Shown here one piece after another: positions 41,705 to 55,193 of a DNA stretch of 64,000 bases. The stretch covers positions 868,001-932,000 of the forward strand of contig JAGYXB010001352.1 of the NCBI GenBank assembly GCA_022495005.1. The letters run 5' to 3'. Under the pieces are notes generated by a model, which saw only the letters and a list, made by a program, of their open reading frames with translations, did no database searches and had not been told where the DNA came from. Numbering within the stretch: the stretch's first letter is position 1; each line of letters opens with the position of its first letter. The position numbers and the translations under genes are program-made. Origin of the DNA: Rhyacophila brunnea. Taxonomy: Eukaryota > Arthropoda > Insecta > Trichoptera > Rhyacophilidae.

Positions 41705-44030
41705 TATGCACTATTCACTACTATTTATCACAATATCCATAATTGTACGAAAAATATTATGAAGAGGGAAAAACAAAGTTTAATTTTAATCAAATCAATC
41801 GTATACTACTTATTGATTCAAAAAGTCAAGCCTTGCCCGTGATAAATGTTAACATCTCAAGGTCCAATCAAACTTGATAGATCGACTTCAGCTATGTATG
41901 CAAAAGAAATTTTTTTGTTGCTCCGAAAATTCAACTTGGAATAATTTCTGACAATCTCGCGACATAATCAACACTGACATGCTTTAAAAACCTTGACTAT
42001 GGAGTTATGCAACAGCAAAATGGCTCTGACATAATGCATAACATTGACTCTATCACCATAAAAAATATACCACAAATAGCTGCTGAAAATAGGTAACAAA
42101 TTTATTATTATCAAATATGTAGGTATATATCATACAATAAATTAAATAATTGAAAAAAAGCGCAGAGTAATTAGTATAACTAATGTGTGCTTCCAGGATA
42201 CAATCGGGATTTTTACCATGTGAAATTTTAAAAAAATCGGGATTTAAGAGCAAAAAGCAGGACAACCTAAAAAATGCATAAATTCAATATTTCTAATTTT
42301 TGTTTCGATAATATTAATTGTAAATTAACATGAAAATAATCAGTGACGTCCCTAGACAAAATGCTTAATACACAAAATAATTCAAAAAATATTTATATTC
42401 AGACTGACATAATATATATACATGCGCACTTGTTAAAGGATCTAAAAAAACAACACTGACATACGAACGTATCAGATATTATTGAGTCTTCAGCCGTCCT
42501 TTGGCTTCGCATTGCGGATTCACTTGTAGAGATTTATCTGCCAGAGCCACATTGGGACAATGCCAGACACCATCAGTATTTAAATGAACAATCGTGTAAA
42601 ATCGCAATGACATTATATTATAATTAAGTAATTAAACAATAGGCCACCATTTTATTTATATATATAAACAATGCATTTAATGATTCCGAATTTTAGAATC
42701 TATTCTCTATTAATATAACTATACTAGAAACGTTCTCGAATAGAACTATAATGTATTGTAATATATATATATATAATAATACTCCCTCTATTATGTTTAT
42801 TTTACCTTAACTCTACAATCCGGTGTGTATTTTAGCCTCATTTCGAGAAGTTTTATTTACATATTTTTTACGAGGAATGATAGTTTGCTCAACCTACTAC
42901 ATAAACTTATGCTCTGGATCCACATTTAAAAAAAAATCAACATCGCAAGACGCGGGATTCGATCTATGAACTAATTACCTACGGCTCCCTTTATTATAAT
43001 AGTTCAATTCTTTCCCGTTCATGTCCTCGTAATAATAAAATCCTTGATTTATTTACTTGATCTTATAATCTTGACCTAAAAGGGCCTTCTGGCTTCTCGG
43101 ATTGGTCCTTCCTTTTTCATTCTCAAAATCTACGTCACTGATTCACGTACACATATATATTTTTTTAATTTTAATGTCAATTTCCAAGAAAATATGTGCA
43201 TTACATTGTATAGACCGACATTGTAAATTTATTGTCAATGTCGGATATATTGTTACGTTCAAAACTTTTTCATTAAATATTATTTGTTTTTTTGTCAACA
43301 AAACCTGACAAATTGAGTCATTAAATTCTGTTTTTTACACGGCCTTCTTGTTGGGTAATATTTTTTACAACTTAGCACAGATGTTTTCAAAGTGTACGCC
43401 TCGAGCCCTGGTATGTCACATAATATAATTTTGTTTTAAATAATTCCAAGCAATAACAGCGCTCGAAATGGACTTTAACGCACCGGAGCGCAGCTCTTTG
43501 ATAAGTTAAAAATAGCATTCAGGTTCTGGTATTAGGAAAATAAAGACATTAATTTATTTTGTATATTTAACTAAAAGTTCAATCCGACACATGTCGGAAC
43601 ACGGAAAAAACTTCAAACAAGGAAATATTACTTTCTATCAAAATTCAGAAAATTTAAGGAGGACAAGGTTAAAAATAATCTTTCCATAGTCAGAATTCCA
43701 TGCCAAATGGTCTCTTTTCTTACCATACATTTATAAGGAGGTAGGGAATTAATAACAGATACAAATCAGTTTATTCCTTCATTGTGTATCTATCAATCTT
43801 TTCTTTCCGTATTTCACACTTATCGTTAGTACCTATATCTAATATTTCTAAGATAGTTATCATGTCATGACGTGTCACAATATATTGAGACCTGCATCAC
43901 AGATCAACCCCTGACTACATATATATCATGCATTCACCTCTGTCTTTTACTGTCACCTCCCAGCTCTGCATTCACCAAAACTCCCTGATCAGGGAATTCA
44001 CAATTCCCCATTTCATCTAGGGTTACATGT
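41705..44030. other. AT-rich region with decayed repeat ends
   Basis: A lone CAGTGACGTCCCTAGACAA end lies at 42343 and a decayed SINE-like block at about 42850-42970 (minus). A CAGCGCTCGAAATGGAC end is near 43458. No open frame with a recognised domain was found. Confidence 0.35.
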
Positions 44031-44039
44031 AAATTGTAC

Positions 44040-44430
44040 GTAAAACATTTCACCGTGGCACAGTTCGCCGTGAGCTTTCTTATCGGAAAGAGATGACCGT
44101 ATTACTATACGGTCTCCAATTTTATTAGGTACATTCAATATTATCATTAATTTAATTTTCATATCTGATTTTGACAAAATTCGTGAATTTAAGAATGAAA
44201 ACCTAACCAAACCTAACCTAACCTAAAAAATAATCCAATATATCGGCTATTTTCAAAATTTGTTTGTTGCTGGCTTCATGTAAAGTGTAAACCAACAAGA
44301 ACCGTGTTTTATTTAGACATGATTTTTATGTCAGTACTATACGACCCAAGGAGGCAGGACGGTAATATATTTCGGTCATATATTTCCGAAACAACACTTC
44401 ACGGTGATGTGTGATACGGCGAACTGTAAA
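44040..44430. repeat. MITE family with AGATGACC ends, copy 3
   Basis: Left CAGTTCGCCGTGAGCTTTCT and AGAGATGACCGTATT; right GATACGGCGAACTG. The core at 44196-44265 (CCTAACCTAACC, AATAATCCAATATATCGG) is shared with the TTAGG-core MITE at 30707-31405, so the two MITE families are nested or recombined here. Confidence 0.5.
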
Positions 44431-44969
44431 CGTACAAGTTTCCGGACATATTCATCTAGAATTTCTATTTAACCATTCTGTAGAAAAATATTATGTCCAG
44501 TCGAATCGTATAAGTAAAATCAATGTTTCTCAATATTGTAGTTCCACTACGCGAACTCTACTTATATATTATTATACAATATAACATATAACATTTGTAG
44601 CTAGATCAAATTATATAAATATATTATTATATATCGAACTATTAATAATAATATGTAATAAAATTATATAAAATAATATGTTGATAGTCAGGGCCGTGCG
44701 TGGGTCCTTGAATGCCCGCGTGCAAAAGTTTTTTATGTGCCCCCATTACTTTTTTTACATTTCATATCACAAGTTCTTTATCGTTTGAAATACATCAAAG
44801 GACCGATTAATCTCAGCCGAAAGGTAATATTTTAATATATTGGTTAGTATTTAAGTCGGTAGTAAACGATTATTTAGCATATCGACATCTTCCTGCGTAT
44901 TGTCCCTGTTATTGTGACGAAAGGAATACAATAATTATTGTCAACTATATTTTAATAGAGAAAAATTAA

Positions 44970-45360
44970 TCTAGACAGGGCTCTGGGGGGGAGCGCGTGG
45001 CACGTCTACCTTATAAGTGAGATAAACACACATCACAAATTTGTTCTAATTGTAAAAAAAGTCACCTGCGGCGCTATTTTACTTTACACGTTTTAAAATA
45101 TGTGATTGAGGGATGCAAATTTTTATTATTGTGTGTTCAAAAACTTCATAACTCAAGTGGATTTATTGAAAAATACAAAAAATCGTTAAAATACACTGGA
45201 TACCCTTAATTTTACAAAAATTGGTAAATTATTACAATATTTGGGAAACGTTTCTGTAGAGCGTCTGTTTTTAACCCTAGCGATAGGTAGGGGGGGCGAC
45301 AAAGATCCTGGCCTAAGGATGCTTCAGGATGTGGGGGCCACGATCACAACATTTATATGA
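44970..45360 (+). repeat. GC-rich repeat family, copy A
   Basis: Begins with a G-rich block (GGGCTCTGGGGGGGAGCGCG), then TAAGTGAGATAAACACACAT, GTCACCTGCGGCGCTA, and ends GCGATAGGTAGGGGGGGCGA, CAAAGATCCTGGCC. Related copies: about 51680-52030 (+), 52200-52600 (+), 61665-61945 (-) and a fragment at 39120-39200. The G/C-rich borders stand out from the AT-rich surroundings. No complete transposase frame is seen. Confidence 0.6.
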
Positions 45361-45767
45361 GTACAACAAAATTATTGATTTTCTAATTATTTGGTTGTGA
45401 TATTATATTCTGACCAGTAGTTTAGTGAAGTCGAAGCGGACCGGATCTGCGACCCGGTCCTGTCTTCAGGCCGGAGCACGCTCCTGCACATCTAATCAAT
45501 ATTATGTTACACAAAATATTAATTTGTAATTACGTGAATAATATAGAAAATTATGTCTCTGTTAATTTTAATTAGAAAATAGAACCAATACGTAGTTCTT
45601 TATAAAATGATAAAATCAAACAACAGCTTATCTAGATATTACGGAAATCCAGTATGTTCATTATTTATTTTCAGGGCCAAAAAGTTGAGTGAGAGACCGA
45701 GAGCACACGGTTACGGATTCCGTGATTGCAAACCTTATAATCTACGTACTACTATATAATATAATGT

Positions 45768-46360
45768 CAGTGGCGAAGGGTGGAAGTAGGCTGTCAAGAT
45801 TCGACATAAATACTGCATACTAAACTTTGTCAGTCAAACTTATTTGTTTTCACTAAACTAAGAATACAATTTGGAGATAATGGTGGTTAATTTTTAAAAT
45901 TAGATTAAGCCCTGCCTAAACCAAACCATAATAGTTTAGGTATGCTATGGTGGGTGTCCGACAAAAATAGTTCACACTTTTTTTAGTCATACTTATTTGT
46001 TTTCGATTGTGTTAAGAATACATTACAGATGGTTTTGATTAGTTTTTGTCTTTGTTAAGTCATGCCTAAACCAAACCATAATCGATAAAAAAACATTGCT
46101 CTATCTATAAAATATCTAAAATTATGTATGGCTTAATGGCATAATTTTAGCTATTTTATAGATAAACGAATATTTTTTTACTATTATCTATCTATTATCT
46201 AGCTTGGATTAGACAGAGCTTAATTGAATTTAACAAACTAACAAACACTATCTACACATTGTAGTCTTTCCTCAATGAAAACAAATACGTTTGACTGACA
46301 AAGTTTAATATGCACCATTTATGTCGAATATTAACAGCCTACTTCCACTCTTCGCCACTG
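45768..46360. mobile_element. hAT MITE (CAGTGGCGAAGGG family), third copy
   Basis: Ends CAGTGGCGAAGGGTGGAAGT and ACTTCCACTCTTCGCCACTG; interior subrepeats CCTAAACCAAACCATAATAG occur twice, in line with the intact copy 12494-13060. The flanking octamers TATAATGT and ATACTTAT do not match, so the duplication is lost or the ends were exchanged. Confidence 0.75.
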
Positions 46361-47000
46361 ATACTTATGTACTTATTAATGTAAATTTAAAATTAAATGA
46401 CACCTCATAACATCATAAATCCACAGTGTTTACTTATATAAATTGTTGTAAATTATTCTGTCGATCAGCTAAGGTGCTTTTAATAACAGTTATCGGCATA
46501 ATTGCGAGTGGAATGGGTAGCATACACGATCAGCTATTTTGCATAATAATATCATTACCAGTGACGAAGAAGCATAACATGAAAAAGGGATGCAAAATAT
46601 TATGCTGTTTTTTTTTGTGACCTCCTTTTAATACCTAATACAAAAAATTCAACCGGCTTATTTTTAATTCTAAATAATTTTTAACTAAGTATATTTACAA
46701 TAATCATTGATCTGTATCTCTCCATCAAATGGCACCCTAAGTCAGAAACAGTATACTTACTAATGAAAGGATGATAAGCTAGGCTGCGCGCCTTCCGTAA
46801 GTGGCTCAACGTCGAAGGTGTTGGTGACCTGATGCGATTGATCGGGAATATCGAGATGAAGGACGAATAAACGGCTTTCTGTTAACCATTACAGGTTAGA
46901 TGTAAAATAACAGATCATCTCCTCGGCCATAGTAAAATGTCAAAATTTTACCAATCATTGACGTCGCGCACTTCAAATATTATACTGTTGTTTATATTGA
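46361..47000. other. Sequence without recognised features
   Basis: The frame 46426-46620 shows no domain. No repeat pair was found. Confidence 0.3.
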
Positions 47001-47009
47001 GACTGGCGT

Positions 47010-47500
47010 CATTATATTTTAATATATTATATTACTTATATAATAAACTACTATATTATTTATTCAAGAATACAAAACATTGTGGACATAAAAAATCTAA
47101 ATTCAAGACGTACACAACATGAGATTTACATTATAACAAATATTACAATATAGAATATAATAATAATAATAACAGAAAAACAAATTAAACCAAAACATAC
47201 TTAAGTACAATTTAATACAGAAAAATAAAATTTTGAAAAAAAAAAACATACAATTTTACACAGAAAAATAAAGTTTCAAAAACAAAATGCAAAGTACATC
47301 ACTGAAAATGTATATGTCTTTAAGGAGCACATTTACTGATCTTACACCAATTACTAATGGTGCCTGATAGGCTTGACACGAGGAAACGGTTCCGATCCAG
47401 AATAAATCATGGCTGCGACCACGTAGGTAATTAGCAGGCGCATGTAAATTCAAATTTATTAGGACACCACGATTGGAAACCATCCCTCGCGCTAACAAGC
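47010..47500 (-). pseudogene. Jockey/CR1-like LINE 3' end, minus-strand copy
   Basis: The minus strand has APANYLRGRSHDLF, GTVSSCQAYQAPLV and NVLLKDIYIFSD, aligned with VPDNYLRNREHQLL, RSRTNLPLVMPIGR and LFNQIASDVDIF of the 2154-2681 copy. The 3' UTR motif TTGTGGACATAAAAAATC follows on the plus strand at 47080. It is a related but different subfamily, with broken coding sequence. Confidence 0.6.
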
Positions 47501-48609
47501 AAAAGTGTTTAAAGAGAAGAAGAGACCGACGAGATTCAAGAGAGTGATTATATTACATTAAGTAGGTACCATTTCACAAAATGAAATACAGCAAAACAAT
47601 AACAGCTCAGTATAAGATATTATATTATTATTGCACCCGACCCGAGTAATTTTTATAGTGAAATGATAATTTGAATAAAGAGTAATAATTATTGTCCTAA
47701 AACCAAAATAATAGTTTATTTAAAAAAATTGCATTATCTTTTTTACGTATGCTTGGAGATAATAACTTATCCTAAATTAATGATTACTAGTAAAGCATCC
47801 TTAATGACTGTCAAATCAAGGGGCGGTAGAGACAGAGAGATAAATGACAATAGATGAATTTAAAATACATAAAAAATTACCACTTTCACTCCAATGAAAA
47901 GCATAATGACCTCCACAGAGTTAAAGTTATATCAAAAGATTTGTTGATGATTGTTGATGATTGTTAACACTTCGTTAAATCCATTGGGCCGTTGATATGG
48001 ATTTTTCCAGATACTAAATTTAAACCCACGCCCATGGCTTCAAAACAGACACTTGATCCATTGATGAATAATAATTATTAAGGCACTCTCCTACCTCCTT
48101 CCACTTCGTTTAGTCTTTAAATTTTCGCTGCAGCATATTTCCATCGAAGTTACTCGAGGAGTGAAGATCCACCGTTATTTGCCTTCACACAAATTTTAAT
48201 GGATGATTGGCTACGTCACTGATCATAATAATACCATACCCTCAAATACTCATAAAATCTAATAACTTAATATTATCAAGGTATCAGCGGATACCGACAT
48301 ACAATTATTACCGATTGAGTGATTACCTGATTACTGACTACTAAATTTAATATCATTGATTGTGTACCATTATCTATGTGTTACCATAATCATAAAAAAA
48401 TAACCAGCTTTTATGATTCCACGTAACATATTACCTGGAAGGTATGTCTATTTATTCCAAGCTCTATAATTTTCATCGTATTATAGATTGTCAATTATTA
48501 ATAGTTTCAATGTCCGTAATTTAATCATTCTTTGTTGAATAGAAAATGGCACGTATAGAAAACCATGGATCCGTTAGGCAGAATAAGGGTTTCTTAAATA
48601 TATTGGCCT

Positions 48610-49085
48610 ATGATAATTTGTATATTTAATGGAAGACATTCTGTTATTTTAAATATAAAATGGCAAATGGAGATAACCACTTTGACTCCGGATTATTGCA
48701 CCAGTCAATTCTTAACTGGACATAGTGTCATCGCCGGCAGACTCGATGAGATTGGTCTTGTTACCCGTTCAACATGTCCATGTGGCGTAGAAATACAGAA
48801 TACAAACCACATCGTCTTGGAATGTCCTAAAATGTGTATATAAAAGAAAGAGATGCTTATATCAGTTCAACCAGGTGTTGAGCCTATCGGACCGTCCGAC
48901 CTGGTCGCCACAGAGGCCAATTTTGTTGCATTTAGAAAAATTTGCCTCTACGTGCTCCCCTTTCCCATGGGTAGAGGTAGTCTTAACTTAAGGTCATGTA
49001 AATTCAGCCAAAGCACATTTTAATGCATGGTGATTTCAGTATTGGGTAACTACTCCTAAGAGTGGGTGTGGTTTGGTGGGCCATT
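48610..49085 (+). pseudogene. R1/Jockey-type LINE end with CCHC motif
   Basis: The frame to 48843 contains QFLTGHSVIAGRLDEIGLVT, then STCPCGVEIQNTNHIVLEC: CXCX8HX4C, the zinc-binding end typical of R1-like and other RNase-H-bearing LINE polyproteins. After a stop, another phase continues (VEPIGPSDLVATEANFVAF), so one frameshift separates the final part. The 3' UTR follows to about 49085. A truncated dead copy; a sister copy is at 40648-40995 (-). Confidence 0.75.
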
Positions 49086-49375
49086 AACTTCAATGCTATT
49101 TTTACACATTATTTTTCCTAATGCCATTTGTTCTAGTAAAAGTTTTCTAATAACTTGATGTTTCTTTCGAGATTTCCATTTAAATGCTTCTTTCCCACGG
49201 ATCATCCCTTCTACTGCGGTGATCAGACCCGATAGATGATGTCTGTGAGCTTTGTTTATCGAGGAATATCTTTATTTATGGTTTTATTCCTCCCATGATT
49301 TTTTCAAAAATATTGATAGTTCCTTCCTCGTGCCATTCTTAACACTCCCATTACTGTAGTAATGCCACCTTAGGG

Positions 49376-49762
49376 GGTCTAGGACGATTTGGCGCCGGGA
49401 CAACTGGACTCCACGCAATTTAAAAATAAATAGACGTTAGGTACTTACAGGTACTTTAAAAAAAATATTATTATTTATATTTAAATTATTATATATTATG
49501 ATTTAATAGTTGGTGAGAATTTAAATATGCACACGTAAATAATGATTAAATCGTGCATATGTTTAAGTTTCAACGAAAAAAGAGTTTTTTATTGTTATAT
49601 AAAGCCTTAGGCATGGTAATTCTCAATCCTCAATTAAAAAACATTATGTCAAGAGTAAATTGAATTAAAACTACTAAGTAGTAGATAGAAACTGATTACG
49701 ATTCCTCTTCTACGTTCTGTTTACGTGTCTACGACAGTGCGGCGTCCGGTTGTCCCATTCCC
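49376..49762. mobile_element. MITE with GGGACAAC ends and exact 8-bp duplication
   Basis: 387 bp flanked on both sides by ACCTTAGG (49368-49375 and 49763-49770). The ends GGGTCTAGGACGATTTGGCG and GCGTCCGGTTGTCCCATTCC are imperfectly inverted. The interior shares TAAATAGACGTTAGG and TTTAAATATGCACACGTAAA with 35602-36552. The 8-bp duplication suggests a hAT-type mover. Confidence 0.75.
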
Positions 49763-50054
49763 ACCTTAGGTTACCCAGCCCACTAAATTACAAATATTTC
49801 GGTTAATATGCACTTCGTCATCTTCGTATTTCCGTTATTCCTAGAATCATCAATATTACATATTATAATTATAATATTATGATTTTCAAAATCGATAGAA
49901 TTATCCAGCAGGTACATATAATTTATTAATAGATATCCGTCATATTTCATTTACCTGTAATAAATTATAAATGTACATTGGAGCATCGCATTACATTAGA
50001 AAGAAAAGAGATAGATTTAAAAGTACCCATATGCGACAGAGAGAGACATAACAG

Positions 50055-50220
50055 ACCTACAAACTTATCTGAAAAATGGGATGGGGGAGCCACTGTCGAA
50101 AACTACCCAATCAAGACTCGTAACTGGATAAAATCTGACATTCGAATGACATTTTCAAAATGGCGTCCTATGGTAGTTCGTAGTTCCATTTTTGGCCATT
50201 CTACAGATAAGTTTGTAGGT
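50055..50220. repeat. 166-bp MITE-like inverted repeat element
   Basis: ACCTACAAACTTATCTG at the left and CAGATAAGTTTGTAGGT at the right are perfectly inverted, with partly matching AAAATGGGA / TTTTGGCCATTC next to them. The frame 49978-50238 runs through both ends and is therefore not a gene. Confidence 0.6.
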
Positions 50221-50721
50221 TTGTACCTACCTACCTAATTGTGAGAAAGAGATTTGAAAGTGAACGGTGCGATCAAGTATTATCACTGGCCTTCGTGTAG
50301 GCTGTAAGAATGTATAGAAATACTCGTACGATTATAATTAGGTTTTTATACTTCCAAAGATAAAACAAAGAATGATGTTGCAAAAATAGGTATTTCCCTT
50401 TAACTTATTGTAATACTGTCAAACTCGTATGGTAATCCTCGGTGACATCAACGGAATGAAAGGAATTTATTAGCATCGTAAAGGGAAGGTTAATATTGTG
50501 TTAACGCTTGCTGTAATATCAATGAATCCGATCCTGTGGATTATCAAGGGGAGTACACATTGATCTCTAAGACTCTTCATTTGAGGCCATCCATGCAAAA
50601 CACGACTATAATATTAATATCGATCAATTTTAATCAAAATTGGATCATTTTTATCTACGATTATTAAATAATATGGTGCCACGCATTTTTTACATATCCG
50701 CCGCGTCGCCAGATTAACAAA

Positions 50722-50988
50722 ATGGCCAATAATTTATTCAGCAAATTCGATGTCAAAACAATCAAAATTCATTTAAAAGCGGTGTTGGCAAATGTATTTT
50801 ATTGGTGTCAATGTCTTGCCATATTGGTGTCAATATCTGCAACTCGGCCGGCTGATTTAAATTCAAAATTTGTTTTAAATAAAATAAAAAAATCAAAAAT
50901 TCTTTTACCTTACTGTGAACGAATTTTAAACGCGTTTTATACTAGGTACAACTTACATGAAGTGACTGAATTTATACAATGTCGATGA
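50722..50988 (+). other. Unassigned 88-residue frame
   Basis: ATG 50722 to TGA 50986-50988. It contains a direct repeat (TTGGTGTCAATGTCTTGCCA and TTGGTGTCAATATCTGC) and no recognised domain. Codon content is AT-rich like the flanks. It may be a chance frame; recorded because it is one of few isolated frames not explained by a transposon. Confidence 0.15.
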
Positions 50989-51094
50989 TTACAATCATCA
51001 TGAAGCAATAATTAATATTATAATCTTCCATAACAACCTAATATTATATCGTCTCATACACAGAGTTAAATAAAATATAAATCTTCAGAGCCAA

Positions 51095-51480
51095 TTGAAA
51101 AGTCGTGGTGAGGAATGCTACCTAGGGCGGGTCCTAACCTCTTCAAAGAAATTCTTCTATATACCCCTGTCCTGCGCCGGCTCTAGAACCTCTATTAACA
51201 CCGTCCAACCACCAGAGTCTAGACCTGCCAATCAATCTTTGACCGTCTGGTCTGGTATCCAGGATTCCCTATTGTCGGTTGAGCACTATCCATTCTTGCT
51301 ACATGGGTTAACCATCGAAGCCTACCAAGTTTAATGAATTCGGAGATACATTCTTCATGGAAGAGGAATTCGCGGAAGAAATTAGAGGAAGTCTTGTCCT
51401 TCTTACACGGGCGCATATATCCTACGTAGCACTTTCCTCTCGAATATATCAAGTGCACTCTAATTGGCCTTGGCGAAAGT
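51095..51480 (-). pseudogene. LINE reverse transcriptase C-terminus
   Basis: On the minus strand LIYSRGKCYVGYMRPC and ISEFIKLGRLRWLTHVARMD are hallmarks of the region after the reverse transcriptase thumb in many insect LINEs, followed by QTRRSKIDWQV. Codons before and after are interrupted. Frames on the plus strand over this segment are shadows. Confidence 0.7.
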
Positions 51481-51679
51481 CTACTCTAACACTCCAACCC
51501 GTAGGTCAGTATTAGTTGCATCAGGGTATTGTATATCTGAATTTTTGTACGACGGGAGAGGATTCAAAACTTTAGCTGGTTTTGTAGATCAAAGTAGCAC
51601 CCGTTCGCTGATATGATTCGCCGTTTTATTTCCTCTCTAATGATATTCTTGTTGGTTACCAGCATGGCCCCCACAAGGG

Positions 51680-52600
51680 GGGGGTGACAGTGCTCTAGCC
51701 TGGGGGCCCCATAGGAGGGGCTCAGCATCGTGGGTCGATCAGCTAAGTGAGATTAACACACATCATAAATTAACTCTAACAGAAAAAAAGTCGCCTGCGG
51801 TGCTACTTTACTTCAGGACTATTAAATATTTTAAACGTGATTGTGCGTTGCAATTTGATGTGAGACGATGATTGATATACTTAAATGATAATTCCCGTGT
51901 ACAGTTTAGGAAACATTTACTGTAGAGCATCATAATATTGTCCTCAACCTCAGCGATAGGTAGGTGGGCCCCAATGACATCATTAGTCGGCCCGCCAAAG
52001 ATCCTGGCCTGGGGGCCTGCTTCAGGATATGGGGACCATGGTTACCAGTGAACCAAGGTAAACAAAACTATCGACACATTCGAAGAGGAAGTTAATGATG
52101 CGGAGATCTAGAGGATTAGGCACTTCGTATATCAGAATGGACATATACTTTGTTTAATAGTAAATTTGTCTCATAATATCTAAAACCTGGTGAGTCTGTT
52201 GGGCAGGCCATGTTTCAAGAATGAGAGATACCCAGGCTGACAGGACTCGAGTCTGGGGGGCCGAGCTCAGGAGGGGCCCGGCGTGGTGGGTAGTAAAAAA
52301 GTCGCCTACGGCGCTAATTTACTGCAAATGTTAATGTTGATTATGGTTTTAAAACATGTAGTTATGCGATGCAATTTTGTATGTGCGTCGATACTCGACA
52401 ATTCAATAATTCAAGTGGATATATTAAAAAATACTAAAAATCGCTAAAAAAAATGCTGAATCTTAATTCTACCTCGAAAACCAATTGGAAAACATTACTA
52501 TAGACTATAGAGCACCATACTGGCTTTAATCTTAGTGATAAGTAGGGAGCCCTACCAAATGCCCGTTTCATGGGGCCATGGAGATACCCATTCGCTCAAG
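51680..52600 (+). repeat. GC-rich repeat family, copies B and C
   Basis: Two units in the same direction. B (51680-52030) runs from GGGGGGGTGACAGTGCTCTA to CCTGGCCTGGGGGCC. C (52200-52600) runs from GGGGGGCCGAGCTCAGGAGG to GTAGGGAGCCCTACC. Both have the AGTCGCCT(G/A)CGG core and a TGCGTTGCAATTTGA / TGCGATGCAATTTTG block. They are old, diverged copies. Sequence from 52600 to 53640 holds nothing further that I recognise. Confidence 0.55.
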
Positions 52601-53639
52601 AAGCTCCTGTCTGGAGTAAATGTTAATGAAGGATAGTGTGACCTAAACTGAAATGGTTTGGCAGTTTATGAAGCTTGCAGTAGACATAAGACATAACATA
52701 ATGTAGATAATAAGTATGGCCTAGAATTACTTTGGTTGTAGGTACAAAATAATTATCACAATGTCTTCTCTCTTAAAGCAATTTCTCAGGGTGCGTACCT
52801 ATCTAGTCACGGCATAATAATATTATAATTTTTCATATACCCACATGTCAACTGCTTACTTTATATTTTTGCATTAATTCAGTATCTACCTATATTATGT
52901 ATCTTTAATGCAAATTAGAAAATGACAATAAATAATTTCCGGGGTTGGATTCGACAAAATATAAAATTTATATTATACAAAATATAATGTCGTGCTGGCG
53001 CCCAATGGCCGCTGTTATTGCACCAGATTAGCAGTGTTTAATTAACATAAGAAAGAGGCTTTCGATTTCAGTAATTTATTTAATTGAAGGCGAATATTTG
53101 CAGCATGTCGTTGAGTTGGCGCATTGCGTAACTTTTTTGCAAATCAGATTGACCAATATGACGACAAAATCGCCATTGCCGAAATTAAAATACTACAATC
53201 ACTTCACTGCATTTATATCAATTCTATTACATACATATAAGTATTTGCTTACCTGATAATTAATTAGAATTATTACACTATCTTTATCCAAAGTAAGCTC
53301 TAATAAAATGAAGCAACTTGAGAGTGATTTTTGTGTAGCAAACAAACATCTAATAATTAAGTAAAAACAATTTTTTTATTTTGAAAGATAGGTACCTAAT
53401 ACATATTACTCACTTATCGTATCCGTTTATTTTATACCATACACTTAAACTTACTTGCTTACTAACAAACTTAGTGAAAATATATTTTCATGAACAGAAA
53501 TCATAAGTTTAGTATGGCATACGGTTCTAAACCACATACGGTTTCAGTCTATGGATGGCCTCTAAATCTAGTTAAATGTGACTAAATCATATTATTTAAA
53601 ATAAAAATAATAAATATTATTCAAAAGCGTATATTTATT

Positions 53640-54085
53640 TGATAAATTATAATTCTATTTATTTTTTTAGCATATTGTGGACATTACAAATTATAACTTT
53701 AAGACGTTCAGAATATGACATGAAACATTATTATAAAGAAGAAAAAATAAGTACATAATAAATGCGATAAAAATGAAAATATAAAGACAACATAATATAA
53801 ACATACAAAAGCAGTGACAATACTGACAGTACAATTATACATCTATAGAAGTTGGAATAAGTATACCGAGTTTGTTAAGGAGGGCCCTATTTTAAGAATT
53901 TATAAAATATCGTCCACCTAAACTCACCCTCTCGCAAGTGGAATATATCAACACCCGAAGTAATTTGGTTGAACCCTCCCAATTATTGGCATTACCAGTG
54001 GCAGGTTTGTTCTGCACCTTGGGAGAATAAACAACTGATGCTCTCTATTTCTAAGATAGTTATCAGGAACATAGTACCTACAGGT
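53640..54085 (-). pseudogene. Jockey/CR1-like LINE 3' end, minus-strand copy
   Basis: Plus-strand motifs ATTGTGGACATTACAAATTA, GAGGGCCCTATTTTAAGAAT and AATTTGGTTGAACCCTCCCA are the inverted 3' UTR and coding end seen at 2560-2900 and 28000-28320. It covers about the last 50 codons plus the 3' UTR. Coding is interrupted. Confidence 0.75.
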
Positions 54086-54659
54086 CAACACTGCACATGT
54101 AAAAGTTTAAATTTCTCAATAAATTAACATCACGTAACAAATCGAATCGTATCGCATCGCAGTGACCATAGCACCCTTATTTCGCGCCTGCCACGTTCGA
54201 AATTCGTACTTTGCACCTCCCGCGCGTATGACGTTTAAAGCGCGTTCAGTTCGCAATAATGATAAAACTATTTCAACATGTCTCCCACATTACTCGTTGT
54301 CCTGTCACATATTAATTATTAGAGGCGCGATCGCCGTTGACCGCCGATCAATTCTGAGAACACACTATTCTCATGACACTGAACCAAATGAATCGTATTT
54401 ATTTTCGCTGCCAGTTCAAGACGGACAACTTTGATAATATAATATAAATTCTCGCCTTGTGACACTATTAATGAACTTTCAATATCTACATAGTTGTTGT
54501 GGATGACTATGACAGGTTGTGAATTATGGCACAAGTTTTTAAATTGATACCATAACCTGTCTCTACCCAACAGTGGCGAAGACTTGGCACTAAACGATCA
54601 TTTACTCGTAAAACATAATAATTTCGAGAATAATGGGGCCTTTAAGGCCATGCATTAGT

Positions 54660-55025
54660 TGAGGCACGGTCTAAAAAGATCGTTGTTAGGCGATGCGCGG
54701 ATTGCGGGTCGCGGGTGCAAATGACGCCTGTCAAACGAAATATTATTTGTCATATAAATCCAACATACGTCCATTTTATGTTCTGTTTATTGTTCTATTA
54801 GTAACAATAATAATATATTCATTGACATGTTTTCTTTTTAAAGTAAATGGGTAACGTTTTTAGTCATCTTTACACGATTTTAGAATTAATTGACCCGTCA
54901 CCATCACGCAGCAAAGTGACGTGTTTCTGGCTCGACATTCTCTCACTGAATGGCAGCGAGACCAAAATTTCGTCGCGCCTACAGTTGAAAATTATTTGGC
55001 GTTTCACTGATGCGTCACCTTAAGC
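54660..55025 (+). repeat. Dispersed repeat, copy matching 13606-13980
   Basis: Collinear with the reverse complement of 13606-13980 (see there). It ends at GATGCGTCACCTTAAGC. A hAT MITE-type end, CAGTGGCGAAGACTTGG, stands shortly before it at 54574. The frame 54162-54434 upstream shows no known domain. Confidence 0.7.
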
Positions 55026-55193
55026 AAGCACTCGAAATGGACCGGAACCTCAGAGTAATAATATACAGAGAGTGGCTATTGTTCGGCAAAATAAAGCCGT
55101 GTTTCTTGCGTATAACGCACAATAGAACCTAAATTTTATTACTATTAACTTAACTATGAAACGTTATTAATCATCATGTTGTTTCTCAGTACG

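Noticed and set aside
49978..50238. 86-residue plus-strand frame
   Set aside because: It runs through both inverted ends of a 166-bp MITE.
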